This document shows, piece after piece, positions 35,505-44,802 of a stretch of 64,000 bases of DNA (its first letter is position 1; the number at the start of each line of letters is the position of its first letter). A program made the position numbers and the translations under genes. The stretch is from positions 1-64,000 of the forward strand of contig NZ_JAUYSS010000071.1 of assembly GCF_030695525.1 (NCBI RefSeq), given 5' to 3'. The stretch comes from Daejeonella sp. (GTDB lineage: Bacteria; Bacteroidota; Bacteroidia; Sphingobacteriales; Sphingobacteriaceae). A model generated the notes under the pieces. The model did not search any database. It was given only the letters and a program-made list of their open reading frames with translations, and was not told where the DNA came from.

Positions 35505-35939
35505 ATGGAAATGGAAGATCAGATAATAGTTGAACGGGTTAGTAACGAGACAGACCTTCAGCAGGTGTTTGCCATCCGGAGAAAAGTATTCGTTGATGAA
35601 CAAAATTGCCCTCCTGAGCTTGAATGGGAGTTCGAAGAAGAGTCTGTTCATTTTCTGGGCAAGTTCAATGGTGTTCCTGCAGGAGCTTCCCGCTGGCGTA
35701 AAACCCTAAATGGATACAAGCTTGAACGTTTTGCCGTGTTGAAAGAATTCAGGGAAAAAGGAATGGGGCAGGCACTGGTGGCTAAGGTTTTAAATGACCT
35801 TCCTAAGGATGCTGAGTATGTTTATCTGCACGCACAACTTGACGCAATGCCATTATATGCTAAATTCGGGTTTGAAAAGGCCGGTGAACAATTTGAAGAG
35901 GCTGGGATTCAGCATTTTAAAATGATCCTTCAAGCTTAA
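35505..35939 (+). CDS. GNAT-family N-acetyltransferase
   Basis: 144 residues. The fold is recognised by FAIRRKVFVDEQNCPPELEWEFEEES at the start, and the acetyl-CoA motif VLKEFREKGMGQALVAKVL (R-x-x-G-x-G), then MPLYAKFGFEKAGE. The family near ElaA/YjcF acts on small amines or unknown metabolites. Its last codons and the stop codon lie in the first unit of a 7-nt repeat array. Confidence 0.88.
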   Translation: MEMEDQIIVERVSNETDLQQVFAIRRKVFVDEQNCPPELEWEFEEESVHFLGKFNGVPAGASRWRKTLNGYKLERFAVLKEFREKGMGQALVAKVLNDLPKDAEYVYLHAQLDAMPLYAKFGFEKAGEQFEEAGIQHFKMILQA

Positions 35940-35980
35940 AGCAGAAAGCTTAAAGCTTAAAGCAGAAAGGTTAAAGCTGA
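35932..35980. repeat. heptad array, AAGCTTA/AAGCAGA type, seven units
   Basis: Seven exact 7-nt units (AAGCTTA, AAGCAGA, AAGCTTA, AAGCTTA, AAGCAGA, AAGGTTA, AAGCTGA). The stop codon of the GNAT gene (35937-35939) lies across the first two units, so the array begins inside coding sequence. Confidence 0.9.
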
Positions 35981-36021
35981 AATAGGAAACCGTTATCAAC
36001 TGTCAACCCGAGTGCTATCGG

Positions 36022-36049
36022 TTCTCCATTCTCCACTCTCCACTTTCAT
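36022..36049. repeat. heptad array (TTCTCCA x2, CTCTCCA, CTTTCAT)
   Basis: Four 7-nt units that end exactly at the stop codon of the HMG-CoA lyase gene (minus strand, stop at 36050-36052). Confidence 0.85.
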
Positions 36050-36898
36050 TTAATAAAATACCTTCTTAGAATAGGTAATTGCTTCTTCCCATTTTTCAAG
36101 ATTCAGCCCATGATTTTCCCCTTTTGCTTCCAGAAACGAAATGAGGCTCTCGGTTGCAATATTTCCGGTGAGATTGTCGGATGCCATAGGGCAGCCTCCG
36201 TAGCCTCCGAGCGAGCTGTCAAATCGTCTGCAGCCACTTTCCCAGGCTGCCTCTACTTTTTCATACCAGGTTGAAGGAGTACTGTGAAGGTGTATCCCAA
36301 ATTCGATTTTTGGGAAGCTGGACACCAGGTGTGGATATAGGTAATTAATCTTTTCAGGGCTCGAAACCCCTGTTGTATCAGCAAGTGATATAATACCGGC
36401 ACCTCTTTCTGCCAATTCTTGAGCCCAATGTGCTACAATATCATTACTCCAGGGGTCGCCATAGGGATTTCCAAAGCCCATCGAAAGATAGATAACCGCT
36501 TGTTTATTAGATTTTTCACAGTGATTAAGTAATTTTTCAACGATTAGTAAGGATGTTTCAATTCCGGAGTTTGTATTTCTCTGCTGAAATGTTTCGGAAA
36601 CTGAAAAAGGAAATCCCAAGTATGTAATTTGCGGATGTTTAATGGCCTCTTCAACCCCTCTCAGATTGGCGACAATTGCTAAAAGCTTTGTTTTTCCCTT
36701 ACTGAGATCCAGTTTATTTAATACTTCGCTGGTGTCTATCAATTGAGGGATGGCCTTTTCTGAAACAAAACTCCCAAAATCGATGGTATCGAATCCAACC
36801 TCTAAAAGCAGATTGATAAATTCGGCCTTAATTTCGGTGGGAATAAAATCATGGATTCCCTGCATTGCGTCACGCGGACATTCGATCAGTTTTGTCAT
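36050..36898 (-). CDS. hydroxymethylglutaryl-CoA lyase
   Basis: 282 residues of the HMGL-like TIM-barrel family: LIECPRDAMQGIHDFIPTEIK (metal-binding Asp after the conserved R), FDTIDFGSFVSEKAIPQ, SLADTTGVSSPEKINYL, and FGIHLHSTP supplying metal His, then SSLGGYGGCPMASDNLTGNIATE where GGCP carries the catalytic Cys. It cleaves HMG-CoA into acetoacetate and acetyl-CoA in leucine breakdown. This fits with the leucine dehydrogenase elsewhere in the window. Confidence 0.92.
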   Translation of the reverse strand: MTKLIECPRDAMQGIHDFIPTEIKAEFINLLLEVGFDTIDFGSFVSEKAIPQLIDTSEVLNKLDLSKGKTKLLAIVANLRGVEEAIKHPQITYLGFPFSVSETFQQRNTNSGIETSLLIVEKLLNHCEKSNKQAVIYLSMGFGNPYGDPWSNDIVAHWAQELAERGAGIISLADTTGVSSPEKINYLYPHLVSSFPKIEFGIHLHSTPSTWYEKVEAAWESGCRRFDSSLGGYGGCPMASDNLTGNIATESLISFLEAKGENHGLNLEKWEEAITYSKKVFY

Positions 36899-36981
36899 TG
36901 AAGCCTTATCTTATTCCAAAATTTAATATAAAACGTTCTAATATCACAATCCTGTCCTTCCGGACCCCGATCCGGAAGGAT

Positions 36982-38289
36982 TCACTTGGAATAAGTATCC
37001 TCCGTCATCGATTCTCTGTTGAATCTCCTGATTATTAGCCTTGTTCCACGGTCGTAGCTGAAATAACTCCAGACCCAGTTCACAAAGGTGACAACTTTAT
37101 TTCGAAATCCAACCAGCGACATCAGGTGTACAAACATCCAGACAAACCATGCAAAAATTCCCTGAAAGCGGATTTTTCCTATATCAACTACCGCAAGGTT
37201 ACGGCCAACAGTGGCCATAGAACCCTTGTCAAAGTATTTAAATGGCTCGGGTTCTTCATTATTAATGAAATGGATGATATTTTTTGCCAGTTGAGTGCCC
37301 TGTTGTATCGCAACGGGAGCTACTCCAGGTAAGCCATTAGGATTCTCCTGACTAATGCAGGCGGCAACATCACCGATCGCAAAGATATATTCTTCTGCCA
37401 TTACACGGTTAAATTCATCTACCAGGATCCGGTTTCCCCGGGTTATTGATTCTGATTTCAAGCCTTCAAGAGTTGCACCTTTTACTCCTGCCGACCAAAG
37501 GACATTTTTAGTGTCAATCGCCTGTCCGTTAGAAAGCTTAATGACTTTTCCATCATAACTTTCAACCCTCAGATCTGTAAATACCTCAACCCCTAATGTC
37601 TGCAGAAACTCTTTTGCTTTTTGGGATGCCTGACTTGACATTGAGCCTAATAATTCAGGCGAGCCTTCAATCAGATAGACTTTGATGTCATCAACCCGCA
37701 ATTCCGGGTAATCGGTTGGAAGTACGTGCTTCTTTAATTCCGCCAGAGAACCTGAAAGTTCGACTCCTGTAGGACCACCCCCTACGACTACAAATTGTAA
37801 GAGAGCACTCTTTTTTACCGGATCAGATTCAATTAATGCTTCTTCAAGATTCTGAAGAATCATACTTCTTAGGTTTAAAGCTTCCGGGATCGATTTCATA
37901 GGCATTGAAAAATGTTCAATTTCCTTCTGACCAAAGTAATTCGTTTCAGAACCGGTGGCAATAATCAGGAAATCATATTCAATTTCGCCAATTGATGTAT
38001 GGACGATCTTTTTTTCAGGCTCAATGCGCTCAACCTCGGTTACCCTGAACGTGAAATTTTTCTGATTTTTAAATATTCTTCGTAAAGGGAATGCAATCGA
38101 ATCAGCCTCAAGACCTCCAGTGGCTACCTGATATAGGAGGGGCTGAAAAGTATGATAATTATGCCTGTCGAGCATAATAATTTCAACTTCTTTGTCTTTT
38201 AAACGTTTAGCTATTTCAATTCCCCCAAATCCACCGCCTATAATAATTACTCTGGGAAATGCAGTTGATTTATTCATAGGTTTTTCCAT
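36982..38289 (-). CDS. type II NADH dehydrogenase (NDH-2)
   Basis: 435 residues. Two dinucleotide-binding folds: FAD site RVIIIGGGFGGIEIAKRL near the N-terminus and NAD site FVVVGGGPTGVELSGSLAEL near residue 165-185. Further NDH-2 motifs are DRHNYHTFQPLLYQVATGGL, YIFAIGDVAACI and APVAIQQGTQLAKNI. The C-terminal hydrophobic helices (GIFAWFVWMFVHLMSLVGFRNK) anchor it to the membrane. It oxidises NADH and reduces quinone without pumping protons. Confidence 0.93.
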   Translation of the reverse strand: MEKPMNKSTAFPRVIIIGGGFGGIEIAKRLKDKEVEIIMLDRHNYHTFQPLLYQVATGGLEADSIAFPLRRIFKNQKNFTFRVTEVERIEPEKKIVHTSIGEIEYDFLIIATGSETNYFGQKEIEHFSMPMKSIPEALNLRSMILQNLEEALIESDPVKKSALLQFVVVGGGPTGVELSGSLAELKKHVLPTDYPELRVDDIKVYLIEGSPELLGSMSSQASQKAKEFLQTLGVEVFTDLRVESYDGKVIKLSNGQAIDTKNVLWSAGVKGATLEGLKSESITRGNRILVDEFNRVMAEEYIFAIGDVAACISQENPNGLPGVAPVAIQQGTQLAKNIIHFINNEEPEPFKYFDKGSMATVGRNLAVVDIGKIRFQGIFAWFVWMFVHLMSLVGFRNKVVTFVNWVWSYFSYDRGTRLIIRRFNRESMTEDTYSK

Positions 38290-38325
38290 AGCAGTGTCTT
38301 TTTTGTTTTATTTATTTTGATAGCC

Positions 38326-38646
38326 TTAAAGTTCGTCTCCTCTGATTCGAAAAATCATGCCATTAAGATTCTCGGTAATTCTGATCTGGCAGGCAAGTCT
38401 GCTGTCAAATCCCGCATCAGGTAAGGTATCCAGCATGTCCATTTCTTCATTTCCGGCATTCGGAAGATCTTCCAGGCCTTTGAGAACCTGCACATGACAG
38501 GTTGCACACAAAGCCATTCCGCCACAGGTTGCAAGGATGTTATAATCTGATGCCTTCAAAACTTCCATTAAACTAAGGCTTATTTCTTCCGGTACCTCTA
38601 CATCCTGACGATCCCCGTTTCTGTCTTCAATTGTAATATTGATCAT
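38326..38646 (-). CDS. adrenodoxin-type 2Fe-2S ferredoxin
   Basis: 106 residues. The cluster ligands are Cys41, Cys47, Cys50 and Cys86 (C-x5-C-x2-C-x35-C), the adrenodoxin/ISC-ferredoxin pattern, with LATCGGMALCATCHVQVL in the middle. It lies one base after the stop of the reductase gene, so the two are coupled and probably form an electron transfer pair. Confidence 0.95.
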   Translation of the reverse strand: MINITIEDRNGDRQDVEVPEEISLSLMEVLKASDYNILATCGGMALCATCHVQVLKGLEDLPNAGNEEMDMLDTLPDAGFDSRLACQIRITENLNGMIFRIRGDEL

Positions 38647-38647
38647 T

Positions 38648-39652
38648 TTAGAATGCGTTCACGCCGTATACTGTCGTGTATTTAAAACTTAATTTCTGGT
38701 CTGGATAAACATATTTGAAGGCACTTTGCACCATTAATGCTGCTTCATGAAAGCCGCACAGAATAAGCTTAAGTTTTCCGGGATAGATGTTTATATCTCC
38801 AATAGCATAAATGCGTTCTACATTGGTAGAATAGTCAAATGTATCTACCAGTATTGCAGATTTGTCAATATTCAGTCCCCAGCCGGCTATTGGACCCAGT
38901 TTCGGGCTTAATCCAAATAAAGGGATCAAATAATCTGTTTGAACTGTTCTGGTAACCTGATCACGTCCAACAAAGGATACTTCTTTCAGGCTGCCATTAC
39001 CGCCAACACTCAAGAGGTTTGACTGCAGGATCAGATCGATTTTGCCTTTACTGGCCAGTTCATGAACTTTTTCAGCTGAATCGGGAGCACCCCTAAAAGT
39101 GTCGCCACGGTGGATCAGGGTTACCCTTTCGGCGATATCAGCCAAAAATATGGTCCAGTCCAGAGCAGAGTCACCTCCGCCAGCCAAAACAACTCTTTTG
39201 TCCCTGAAGTTTTCAGGTTTTTTAACCATGTACTCTACACCTTTGCCTTCGAAGTCAAGTAAGCCCTGAATTTCAGGTTTGCGTGGCTCGAAACAACCTA
39301 AACCTCCGGCAATAACCACTACCTTGCAATGTACTTTTGTGCCATCATTGGTTCCGACTATAAAAGAACCATCTTCCTGCTTTTCAAGAGACTCCACACG
39401 CTCTCCAAGCGTAAATCCGGGATCAAAGGGGGCAATTTGTTCCATGAGGCGCTCAACCAGTTCCTGGGCTTTTATTTCAGGATATCCGGGTATATCATAG
39501 ATTGGCTTTTGCGGATAAATTTCTGATAACTGACCGCCGATCTGTGGAAGGGTGTCAATCAAATGGCATCTCATTTTAAGTAATCCTGCTTCAAATACGG
39601 CAAATAGTCCTACCGGGCCGGCTCCGATTATGCAAATGTCTGTTGAAATCAT
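38648..39652 (-). CDS. ferredoxin-NAD(P)H reductase (thioredoxin reductase-like)
   Basis: 334 residues. FAD site DICIIGAGPVGLFAVFEAGL, then PQIGGQLSEIYPQKPIYDIPGYPEI, and the NADPH site RVVLAGGGDSALDWTIFLADIA; the ending RIYAIGDINIYPGKLKLILCGFHEAALM closes the FAD domain. It lacks the CxxC of thioredoxin reductase, as in the ferredoxin-NADP+ oxidoreductase 2 family. It is directly upstream of the ferredoxin gene. Confidence 0.92.
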   Translation of the reverse strand: MISTDICIIGAGPVGLFAVFEAGLLKMRCHLIDTLPQIGGQLSEIYPQKPIYDIPGYPEIKAQELVERLMEQIAPFDPGFTLGERVESLEKQEDGSFIVGTNDGTKVHCKVVVIAGGLGCFEPRKPEIQGLLDFEGKGVEYMVKKPENFRDKRVVLAGGGDSALDWTIFLADIAERVTLIHRGDTFRGAPDSAEKVHELASKGKIDLILQSNLLSVGGNGSLKEVSFVGRDQVTRTVQTDYLIPLFGLSPKLGPIAGWGLNIDKSAILVDTFDYSTNVERIYAIGDINIYPGKLKLILCGFHEAALMVQSAFKYVYPDQKLSFKYTTVYGVNAF

Positions 39653-39684
39653 TGTATTTGTATTGTGATATTGTTTGTCTATAA

Positions 39685-40137
39685 TTAGGGTAAAAGTTTC
39701 TCCTGTTCGTCCAGATTTGTGTAGATCGTATCCAGTATCCTCTTCAGATTCTTATAATCTTCTTCTGTCAGATTCTGCCATGCTTTCATTCTTATCTCAG
39801 CCATATTCGGCCCCCATTCAGCAACCCGCTGTTTCCCTAGTTCGGTTAGATGTATGGTAAAGCATCGCCTGTCGTTCGGCTGGATCTTTCTTTCTGTCAG
39901 GCCCTTCTTGCATAAGAGATCGATAATACGGGTTAAGGTGGGATGATCTTTTCCTGTTATCTCAGCTAACTGGCTCTGATTCATATCGTTATTGCTGTTC
40001 AGGTTTTTTATGATTAACCATTGATCAACAGTGATGTCGTAGTTCGAAGCATTAAAGCGACGCTGGGCATATTGTTTTACTTTCCGTGCCGTTCGATCGA
40101 GCAGATAGGAATAGGTGCTGAATAATTCTGTTGCCAT
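39685..40137 (-). CDS. MarR-family transcriptional regulator
   Basis: 150 residues from ATG 40137 (MATELFSTYSYLLDRTARKVKQYAQRRF). The winged helix is seen in NDMNQSQLAEITGKDHPTLTRIIDLLCKKGLTERKIQPNDRRCFTIHLTELG. It precedes the ferredoxin reductase gene by 32 nt in the same orientation, so it may regulate that pair and be co-transcribed with it. Confidence 0.9.
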   Translation of the reverse strand: MATELFSTYSYLLDRTARKVKQYAQRRFNASNYDITVDQWLIIKNLNSNNDMNQSQLAEITGKDHPTLTRIIDLLCKKGLTERKIQPNDRRCFTIHLTELGKQRVAEWGPNMAEIRMKAWQNLTEEDYKNLKRILDTIYTNLDEQEKLLP

Positions 40138-40183
40138 GCTTATTGTTCGTATGACAAATATCTGAATAATTTTATTATAAAAC

Positions 40184-40213
40184 AAAAAAAGCATCCGCCA
40201 GGGGCGGATGCTT
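40184..40213 (-). terminator. rho-independent terminator after secDF
   Basis: Stem GCATCCGCC / GGCGGATGC extended by two A-T pairs, with a 3-nt loop; an A-run on the plus strand (40184-40190) gives a T-run for the leftward secDF transcript. Confidence 0.9.
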
Positions 40214-40239
40214 AAAAAATATTTCTTTAAAGGGGAATA

Positions 40240-43194
40240 TTAGGCTTTTGTTTTATCCTTTTCCTTAATGAATTCCACAACGAATGGTGTTGCAACAAAC
40301 AGTGAAGAATATGTTCCGAAGATCACACCAATTAACATTGCAAAAGAGAATCCTCGCAATATTTCACCACCAAAGATGAAGATGATCAATAATACCGCGA
40401 TAGTACAAATACCCGTGATCACGGTACGGCTTAATGTGCTGTTCAGTGCATTGTTAATTACAGATGGAAGGTCCTCGTTTTTGGAGTGATGCTGCGCGAT
40501 ATATTCCCTTACACGGTCAAATACAACTACTGTATCATTAATGGAATAGCCCATCACAGTTAATATCGCCGCTATAAATGCCTGGTCGATGTCTAATGAG
40601 AAAGGTAACCAGCCATTAAATATGGTGAAGATCGCAAGCAATACCAATACATCGTGTACGAGTGCCAGAATCGCCGCAAAGCCAAATGCCATTCTTTTGA
40701 ATCGCGCCAATATATATAGGAAAATAACCAGAATAGAAAATATAGTAGCGTAGATAGCTGAAGTTTTAATGTCTTCGGCTATTGTAGGCGTAACTTTCTG
40801 TGAATCCATTATTTCATATACCGGATTAACCTTTGTTAAGCCGGATGCCAGTTTTGCACTAACCTGATCATTTGCTTCATCCGAATTGTCATTGATAAGG
40901 TAAGCTGTAGTGATTTTAACCTGATTGGATGAACCAAAGGTTTTTACTTCAACTGCTGTTCCGAATTCATCAACTAAAATTGATCGTACATTTTCAACTT
41001 CCACCGGTTTTTCGAATGCGACAAAATAAGCCCTTCCACCCTGAAAATCTACTCCCAGGCTGAAACCCTGAGTAAAGGCAGAGATGATTCCGGCCACAAT
41101 TATCGCAGATGAAAGGATATAGAACCGTTTTCTGCCAGTGATGAAGTCAAACTTCGAATCTTTAAATAAGTTTTGTGTTGCTTTGATAGAGAAGCTGATC
41201 GGCTTTTTTCTATCAAGCAGCCACTCAAATACTAATCTTGAAATGAATATTGCTGCAAAAAGGGAAGTGATAATACCAATCATCAGCGTAGTAGCAAAAC
41301 CTACAATTGGACCCTGTCCGAAAATATACAAAATTACCCCTGTTAAGAAGGTGGTAATATTGGAGTCAAGGATGGAAGGCATTGCTTTCTTAAATCCTTC
41401 TGTAATTGCTAACCTTGAAGATTTTCCGGATGCCAACTCTTCCCTGATTCTTTCATAGATAAGTACGTTGGCATCAACTGACATACCAAGGGACAGAACT
41501 ATACCTGCGATACCTGGTAAGGTTAATACAGCACCCAAAGAAGCAAGTACACCCATTAAGAAGAATAAGTTTACTAATAAGGCAATGTTTGCCACTAATC
41601 CGGCAGTACTATAATACATCGCCATGAACAGGAGGATAAAGATTACCCCAGCAATTGTAGAAATTAAACCCGATGAAATTGAAGCTGCTCCTAATGAAGG
41701 ACCAACAACATAATCACTTACAATTTTTGCAGGTGCAGGTAATCGTCCGGCTTTCAAAACGTTTGCAAGATCCTGAGTATCTTCAACTTTAAAATTTCCG
41801 CTTATCGATGAAACTCCGCCCGGTATTTCTCCCTGAACCGTAGGAGCAGAGTAGACCAGATTGTCAAGTACAATAGCGACACTTTTTTTATTGTTTGGAT
41901 CAGCTGATGCTGCAGCAGTTATAGTACGCCAAGCACGTGCACCGTCAGCATTCATAACCATTACAACCTCCGGATTGCCTTTCTGATCGTAATCCGAACG
42001 TGCGTCAGAGATCACGTCTCCCTCCAGGGCAGGCCCCCCGCCTAAATTGCTGGTTTTAAGAGCATAAAGCTCAAAAACCTTGCTATCTTCTGACATTGGC
42101 TTAACGCCCCAGTATAATCTGATGTTTTGTGGAATAATCGCTCTGACAGCCGTTGAAGAAAGATATGAATTTACTTTTGCTGTATCTTTTAATGCCGCAA
42201 ATCCAACGACCGGCCCCGGACGTAAATTAACCTGACCGTCCTGTCCCTGAAATGTAGCCGGAATTAATAGGGCAAATAATGGATTCTGTTTTGCCTGTTC
42301 AGCTTGTACTTTACTCAAGGCAGCCGCACTGTCAACAGCAGAACTGTCTTTTTTGCCTAGTGCTGCAAGTTTACTTTTGCTGGTATCCTGAGCAACTTTT
42401 GCATCCGTTGTGTCAGTTAATTTAATGGTTGATGCAAGAATACTGTTCACATTTTGAAGTAAACTAAAGATTTCTGTATTCTCGTAGGTCTCCCAAAACT
42501 CAAGTTTGGCTGAACCCTGGAGTAATTTACGCACACGATCAGGATCAGTTACTCCTGGCAATTCAATCAGGATGCGATTGGTTCCCTGCTGTTTTTGAAT
42601 GTTAGGAGAGGTTACGCCAAATTTATCAATACGGGTACGAAGAATATTGAATGATAAATCGATCGCACCATCAGCAGATTTTCTCAGGAAGTTTAAAACA
42701 TCCTGATTGCTGGCATCAATCTTCAGGTTTGCTGAATTTTCTTTGGTTGCAAATATTGGGGATAGATTACTATTAGGACTAATTTTTTCAAACTCTCTTC
42801 CAAAAACGCCAATAAAATCACTTTCACCTGTTGCCATAGCCGCCTCAGCATTTCTGATCGCTGCATTGAAATTGGCATCAGTACTATTATTTGCAAGGTT
42901 ACGTACCATATCACTCAAAGAGATCTCCATGGTTACGTTCATACCGCCCTTAAGGTCAAGCCCAAGAGGAATTTCACGTTCTTTTGCGTACTGATAGGTG
43001 ATATAACCCAGGCTGTTAAACACTGGCAATGAGGCTACCGAATCAAGATAAACTTTCTCTTTTAACGCATCACCTTTTGCAAATTCCTGAGCATCTTTTT
43101 CAACTTTATTCGCTATCCACGTAAACGAGAGGGAATACAAGCACGCTAATGTTAAAGCTATTGCTGCGAATTTTACTAATCCTTTACCTTGCAT
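40240..43194 (-). CDS. secDF: fused protein translocase subunit SecDF
   Basis: 984 residues, a SecD-SecF fusion as is usual in Bacteroidota. The N-terminal helix and EIPLGLDLKGGMNVTMEIS begin SecD; RTRIDKFGVTSPNIQKQGTNRILIELPG is its periplasmic domain, here enlarged by an Ala/Lys-rich insertion (residues ~265-315); LADVLKAGRLPAP and LSLGMSVDANVLIYERIREEL end it. SecF begins near residue 690 with FSLGVDFQGGRAYFV and ends with MGYSINDTVVVFDRVRE and FSFAMLIGVIFGTYSS. About 12 membrane helices. It uses the proton gradient to pull proteins through SecYEG, with YajC as partner (23333-23623). Confidence 0.96.
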   Translation of the reverse strand: MQGKGLVKFAAIALTLACLYSLSFTWIANKVEKDAQEFAKGDALKEKVYLDSVASLPVFNSLGYITYQYAKEREIPLGLDLKGGMNVTMEISLSDMVRNLANNSTDANFNAAIRNAEAAMATGESDFIGVFGREFEKISPNSNLSPIFATKENSANLKIDASNQDVLNFLRKSADGAIDLSFNILRTRIDKFGVTSPNIQKQQGTNRILIELPGVTDPDRVRKLLQGSAKLEFWETYENTEIFSLLQNVNSILASTIKLTDTTDAKVAQDTSKSKLAALGKKDSSAVDSAAALSKVQAEQAKQNPLFALLIPATFQGQDGQVNLRPGPVVGFAALKDTAKVNSYLSSTAVRAIIPQNIRLYWGVKPMSEDSKVFELYALKTSNLGGGPALEGDVISDARSDYDQKGNPEVVMVMNADGARAWRTITAAASADPNNKKSVAIVLDNLVYSAPTVQGEIPGGVSSISGNFKVEDTQDLANVLKAGRLPAPAKIVSDYVVGPSLGAASISSGLISTIAGVIFILLFMAMYYSTAGLVANIALLVNLFFLMGVLASLGAVLTLPGIAGIVLSLGMSVDANVLIYERIREELASGKSSRLAITEGFKKAMPSILDSNITTFLTGVILYIFGQGPIVGFATTLMIGIITSLFAAIFISRLVFEWLLDRKKPISFSIKATQNLFKDSKFDFITGRKRFYILSSAIIVAGIISAFTQGFSLGVDFQGGRAYFVAFEKPVEVENVRSILVDEFGTAVEVKTFGSSNQVKITTAYLINDNSDEANDQVSAKLASGLTKVNPVYEIMDSQKVTPTIAEDIKTSAIYATIFSILVIFLYILARFKRMAFGFAAILALVHDVLVLLAIFTIFNGWLPFSLDIDQAFIAAILTVMGYSINDTVVVFDRVREYIAQHHSKNEDLPSVINNALNSTLSRTVITGICTIAVLLIIFIFGGEILRGFSFAMLIGVIFGTYSSLFVATPFVVEFIKEKDKTKA

Positions 43195-43309
43195 TTTATT
43201 TTAATTGTCTATTAATGTTGATTTAAGCCTATTTTGGTTAAGACGCCAAAGCTAACTAAATTTTTGTTTTTTGGAATAATTCTTTAACACAGAAAATTAC
43301 AGACGAAAT

Positions 43310-43795
43310 TCAGGCTTTTTTGTATTTGATAAAACTATAAGAATATAAGTTCTTTTCATCAGGTTCATGATGAATTTTTTCTTTCTCTTTCCAACCAGCC
43401 ATATTTATTTCAGGAAAAAATACATCAGCATCAAAATCCTCATGAATGATTGTCAGGTAAATTACATCAGAAACAGGAAGTGCCTGTTCAAATATTTGTG
43501 CCCCGCCAATAACAAATACATCTTTTTCGTCCTTACATAATTCAATGGCATTATTCAATGAACTGCATATTTCAACTCCAGGTATTTTAAGCCCGGATTG
43601 CCTGCTTATTACAATATTTCTTCTGTTGGGCAGGGCTTTCCCGATAGAATCAAAGGTTTTTCTTCCCATAATTATCGGATGGCCTGTAGTGATCGTCTTA
43701 AAATGCTTAAGATCTGCCGGCAGATGCCATGGAAGGAGATTGTTTTTGCCAATTCCATTCTTTTCGTCAATGGCAACAATCAGATTAATATTCAT
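43310..43795 (-). CDS. folA: dihydrofolate reductase
   Basis: 161 residues. All DHFR landmarks are present: NLIVAIDEKNGIGKNNLLPWHLPADLKHFKTIT, HPIIMGRKTFDSIGKALPNRRNIVISR, and KDVFVIGGAQIFEQAL. It regenerates tetrahydrofolate, which the neighbouring thymidylate synthase consumes. It lies 9 nt downstream of thyA in one operon. Confidence 0.96.
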   Translation of the reverse strand: MNINLIVAIDEKNGIGKNNLLPWHLPADLKHFKTITTGHPIIMGRKTFDSIGKALPNRRNIVISRQSGLKIPGVEICSSLNNAIELCKDEKDVFVIGGAQIFEQALPVSDVIYLTIIHEDFDADVFFPEINMAGWKEKEKIHHEPDEKNLYSYSFIKYKKA

Positions 43796-43804
43796 ATGCT
43801 TAGA

Positions 43805-44599
43805 TTAGATAGCTACAGCTCCCTTTATATGGGGATGCGGGTCATAGTTCTCCAGACTGAAGTCTTCAAACTTAAATTCAAAAATATCCTTAATCTCCGG
43901 ATTTAGTTTCATTATTGGAAGTGCTTTACACTCCCGGCTTAATTGTAGTCTGGTTTGCTCCAGATGGTTGTTGTAAAGATGTGCATCTCCAAAGGTGTGA
44001 ACAAAATCCCCTGCCTGCAAACCGCAAACCTGTGCAACCATCATGGTTAGGAGCGCATATGAAGCAATATTAAATGGCACACCCAAGAATATATCGGCAC
44101 TTCGCTGATAAAGCTGGCAGCTTAATTTACCATCTGCAACATAAAATTGAAAAAAACTATGACAGGGTGGAAGCGCCATATTCTCAATTTCTGCAACATT
44201 CCATGCTGATACAATCAGGCGTCTTGAATCAGGATTGCTGCGAATCTGTTTGATGACCTGTGTGATCTGATCAATATGCCCACCATCCGGAGTAGGCCAT
44301 GAACGCCATTGGGAACCGTATACCGGTCCGAGTTCGCCATTCTCATCGGCCCATTCATCCCAAATACTAACCCCATTCTCCTTTAAGTATTTGATATTGG
44401 TTTCACCTCTCAAAAACCAGATCAGCTCATGAATAATAGACCTCAGGTGCACTTTCTTGGTGGTCACAAGCGGAAACCCTTTCTGAAGATTGAAACGCAT
44501 CTGATAGCCAAATACACTGATCGTACCGGTTCCTGTGCGGTCGTGTTTTTGGGTGCCGTTTTGCAGGACATGCTGCATCAACTCGTGATATTGTTTCAT
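43805..44599 (-). CDS. thyA: thymidylate synthase
   Basis: 264 residues, the E. coli length. Motifs include [79 protein letters not shown] with the catalytic Cys at about 146, and [19 protein letters not shown]. It makes dTMP from dUMP. The upstream region consists largely of 7-nt repeat arrays. Confidence 0.97.
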   Translation of the reverse strand: MKQYHELMQHVLQNGTQKHDRTGTGTISVFGYQMRFNLQKGFPLVTTKKVHLRSIIHELIWFLRGETNIKYLKENGVSIWDEWADENGELGPVYGSQWRSWPTPDGGHIDQITQVIKQIRSNPDSRRLIVSAWNVAEIENMALPPCHSFFQFYVADGKLSCQLYQRSADIFLGVPFNIASYALLTMMVAQVCGLQAGDFVHTFGDAHLYNNHLEQTRLQLSRECKALPIMKLNPEIKDIFEFKFEDFSLENYDPHPHIKGAVAI

Positions 44600-44608
44600 A
44601 ATCGGGAT

Positions 44609-44650
44609 ATCTGTTGCCTGTTATCTGTTACCTGTTACGAGTTATCTGTT
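44609..44650. repeat. heptad array, ATCTGTT/GCCTGTT type, six units
   Basis: ATCTGTT, GCCTGTT, ATCTGTT, ACCTGTT, ACGAGTT, ATCTGTT in exact 7-nt register, starting 9 nt before the thyA start codon (minus strand). Confidence 0.9.
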
Positions 44651-44667
44651 GCCAGGAGTTATCAAGT

Positions 44668-44730
44668 TTAGTACTTATAACTTAATACTTACAACTTATA
44701 ACTTAATTCTTACAACTTAATACTTACAAC
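44668..44730. repeat. heptad array, TTAATAC/TTACAAC type, nine units
   Basis: TTAGTAC, TTATAAC, TTAATAC, TTACAAC, TTATAAC, TTAATTC, TTACAAC, TTAATAC, TTACAAC in strict 7-nt register. With the preceding array it fills most of the divergent thyA/ispE promoter region. Confidence 0.92.
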
Positions 44731-44752
44731 TCAAGTGCAAATAAAATAAATG

Positions 44753-44760
44753 TAATTTTG
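44753..44760 (+). promoter_or_regulatory. -7 box TAATTTTG for ispE
   Basis: A complete TAnnTTTG match 42 nt upstream of the ispE ATG, just beyond the repeat array. The -33 position would fall at the end of the array and has no TTTG. Confidence 0.45.
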
Positions 44761-44802
44761 GCATCCTAAAATTGTTCATAAATATATCAGTATGTTCACA
44801 AT

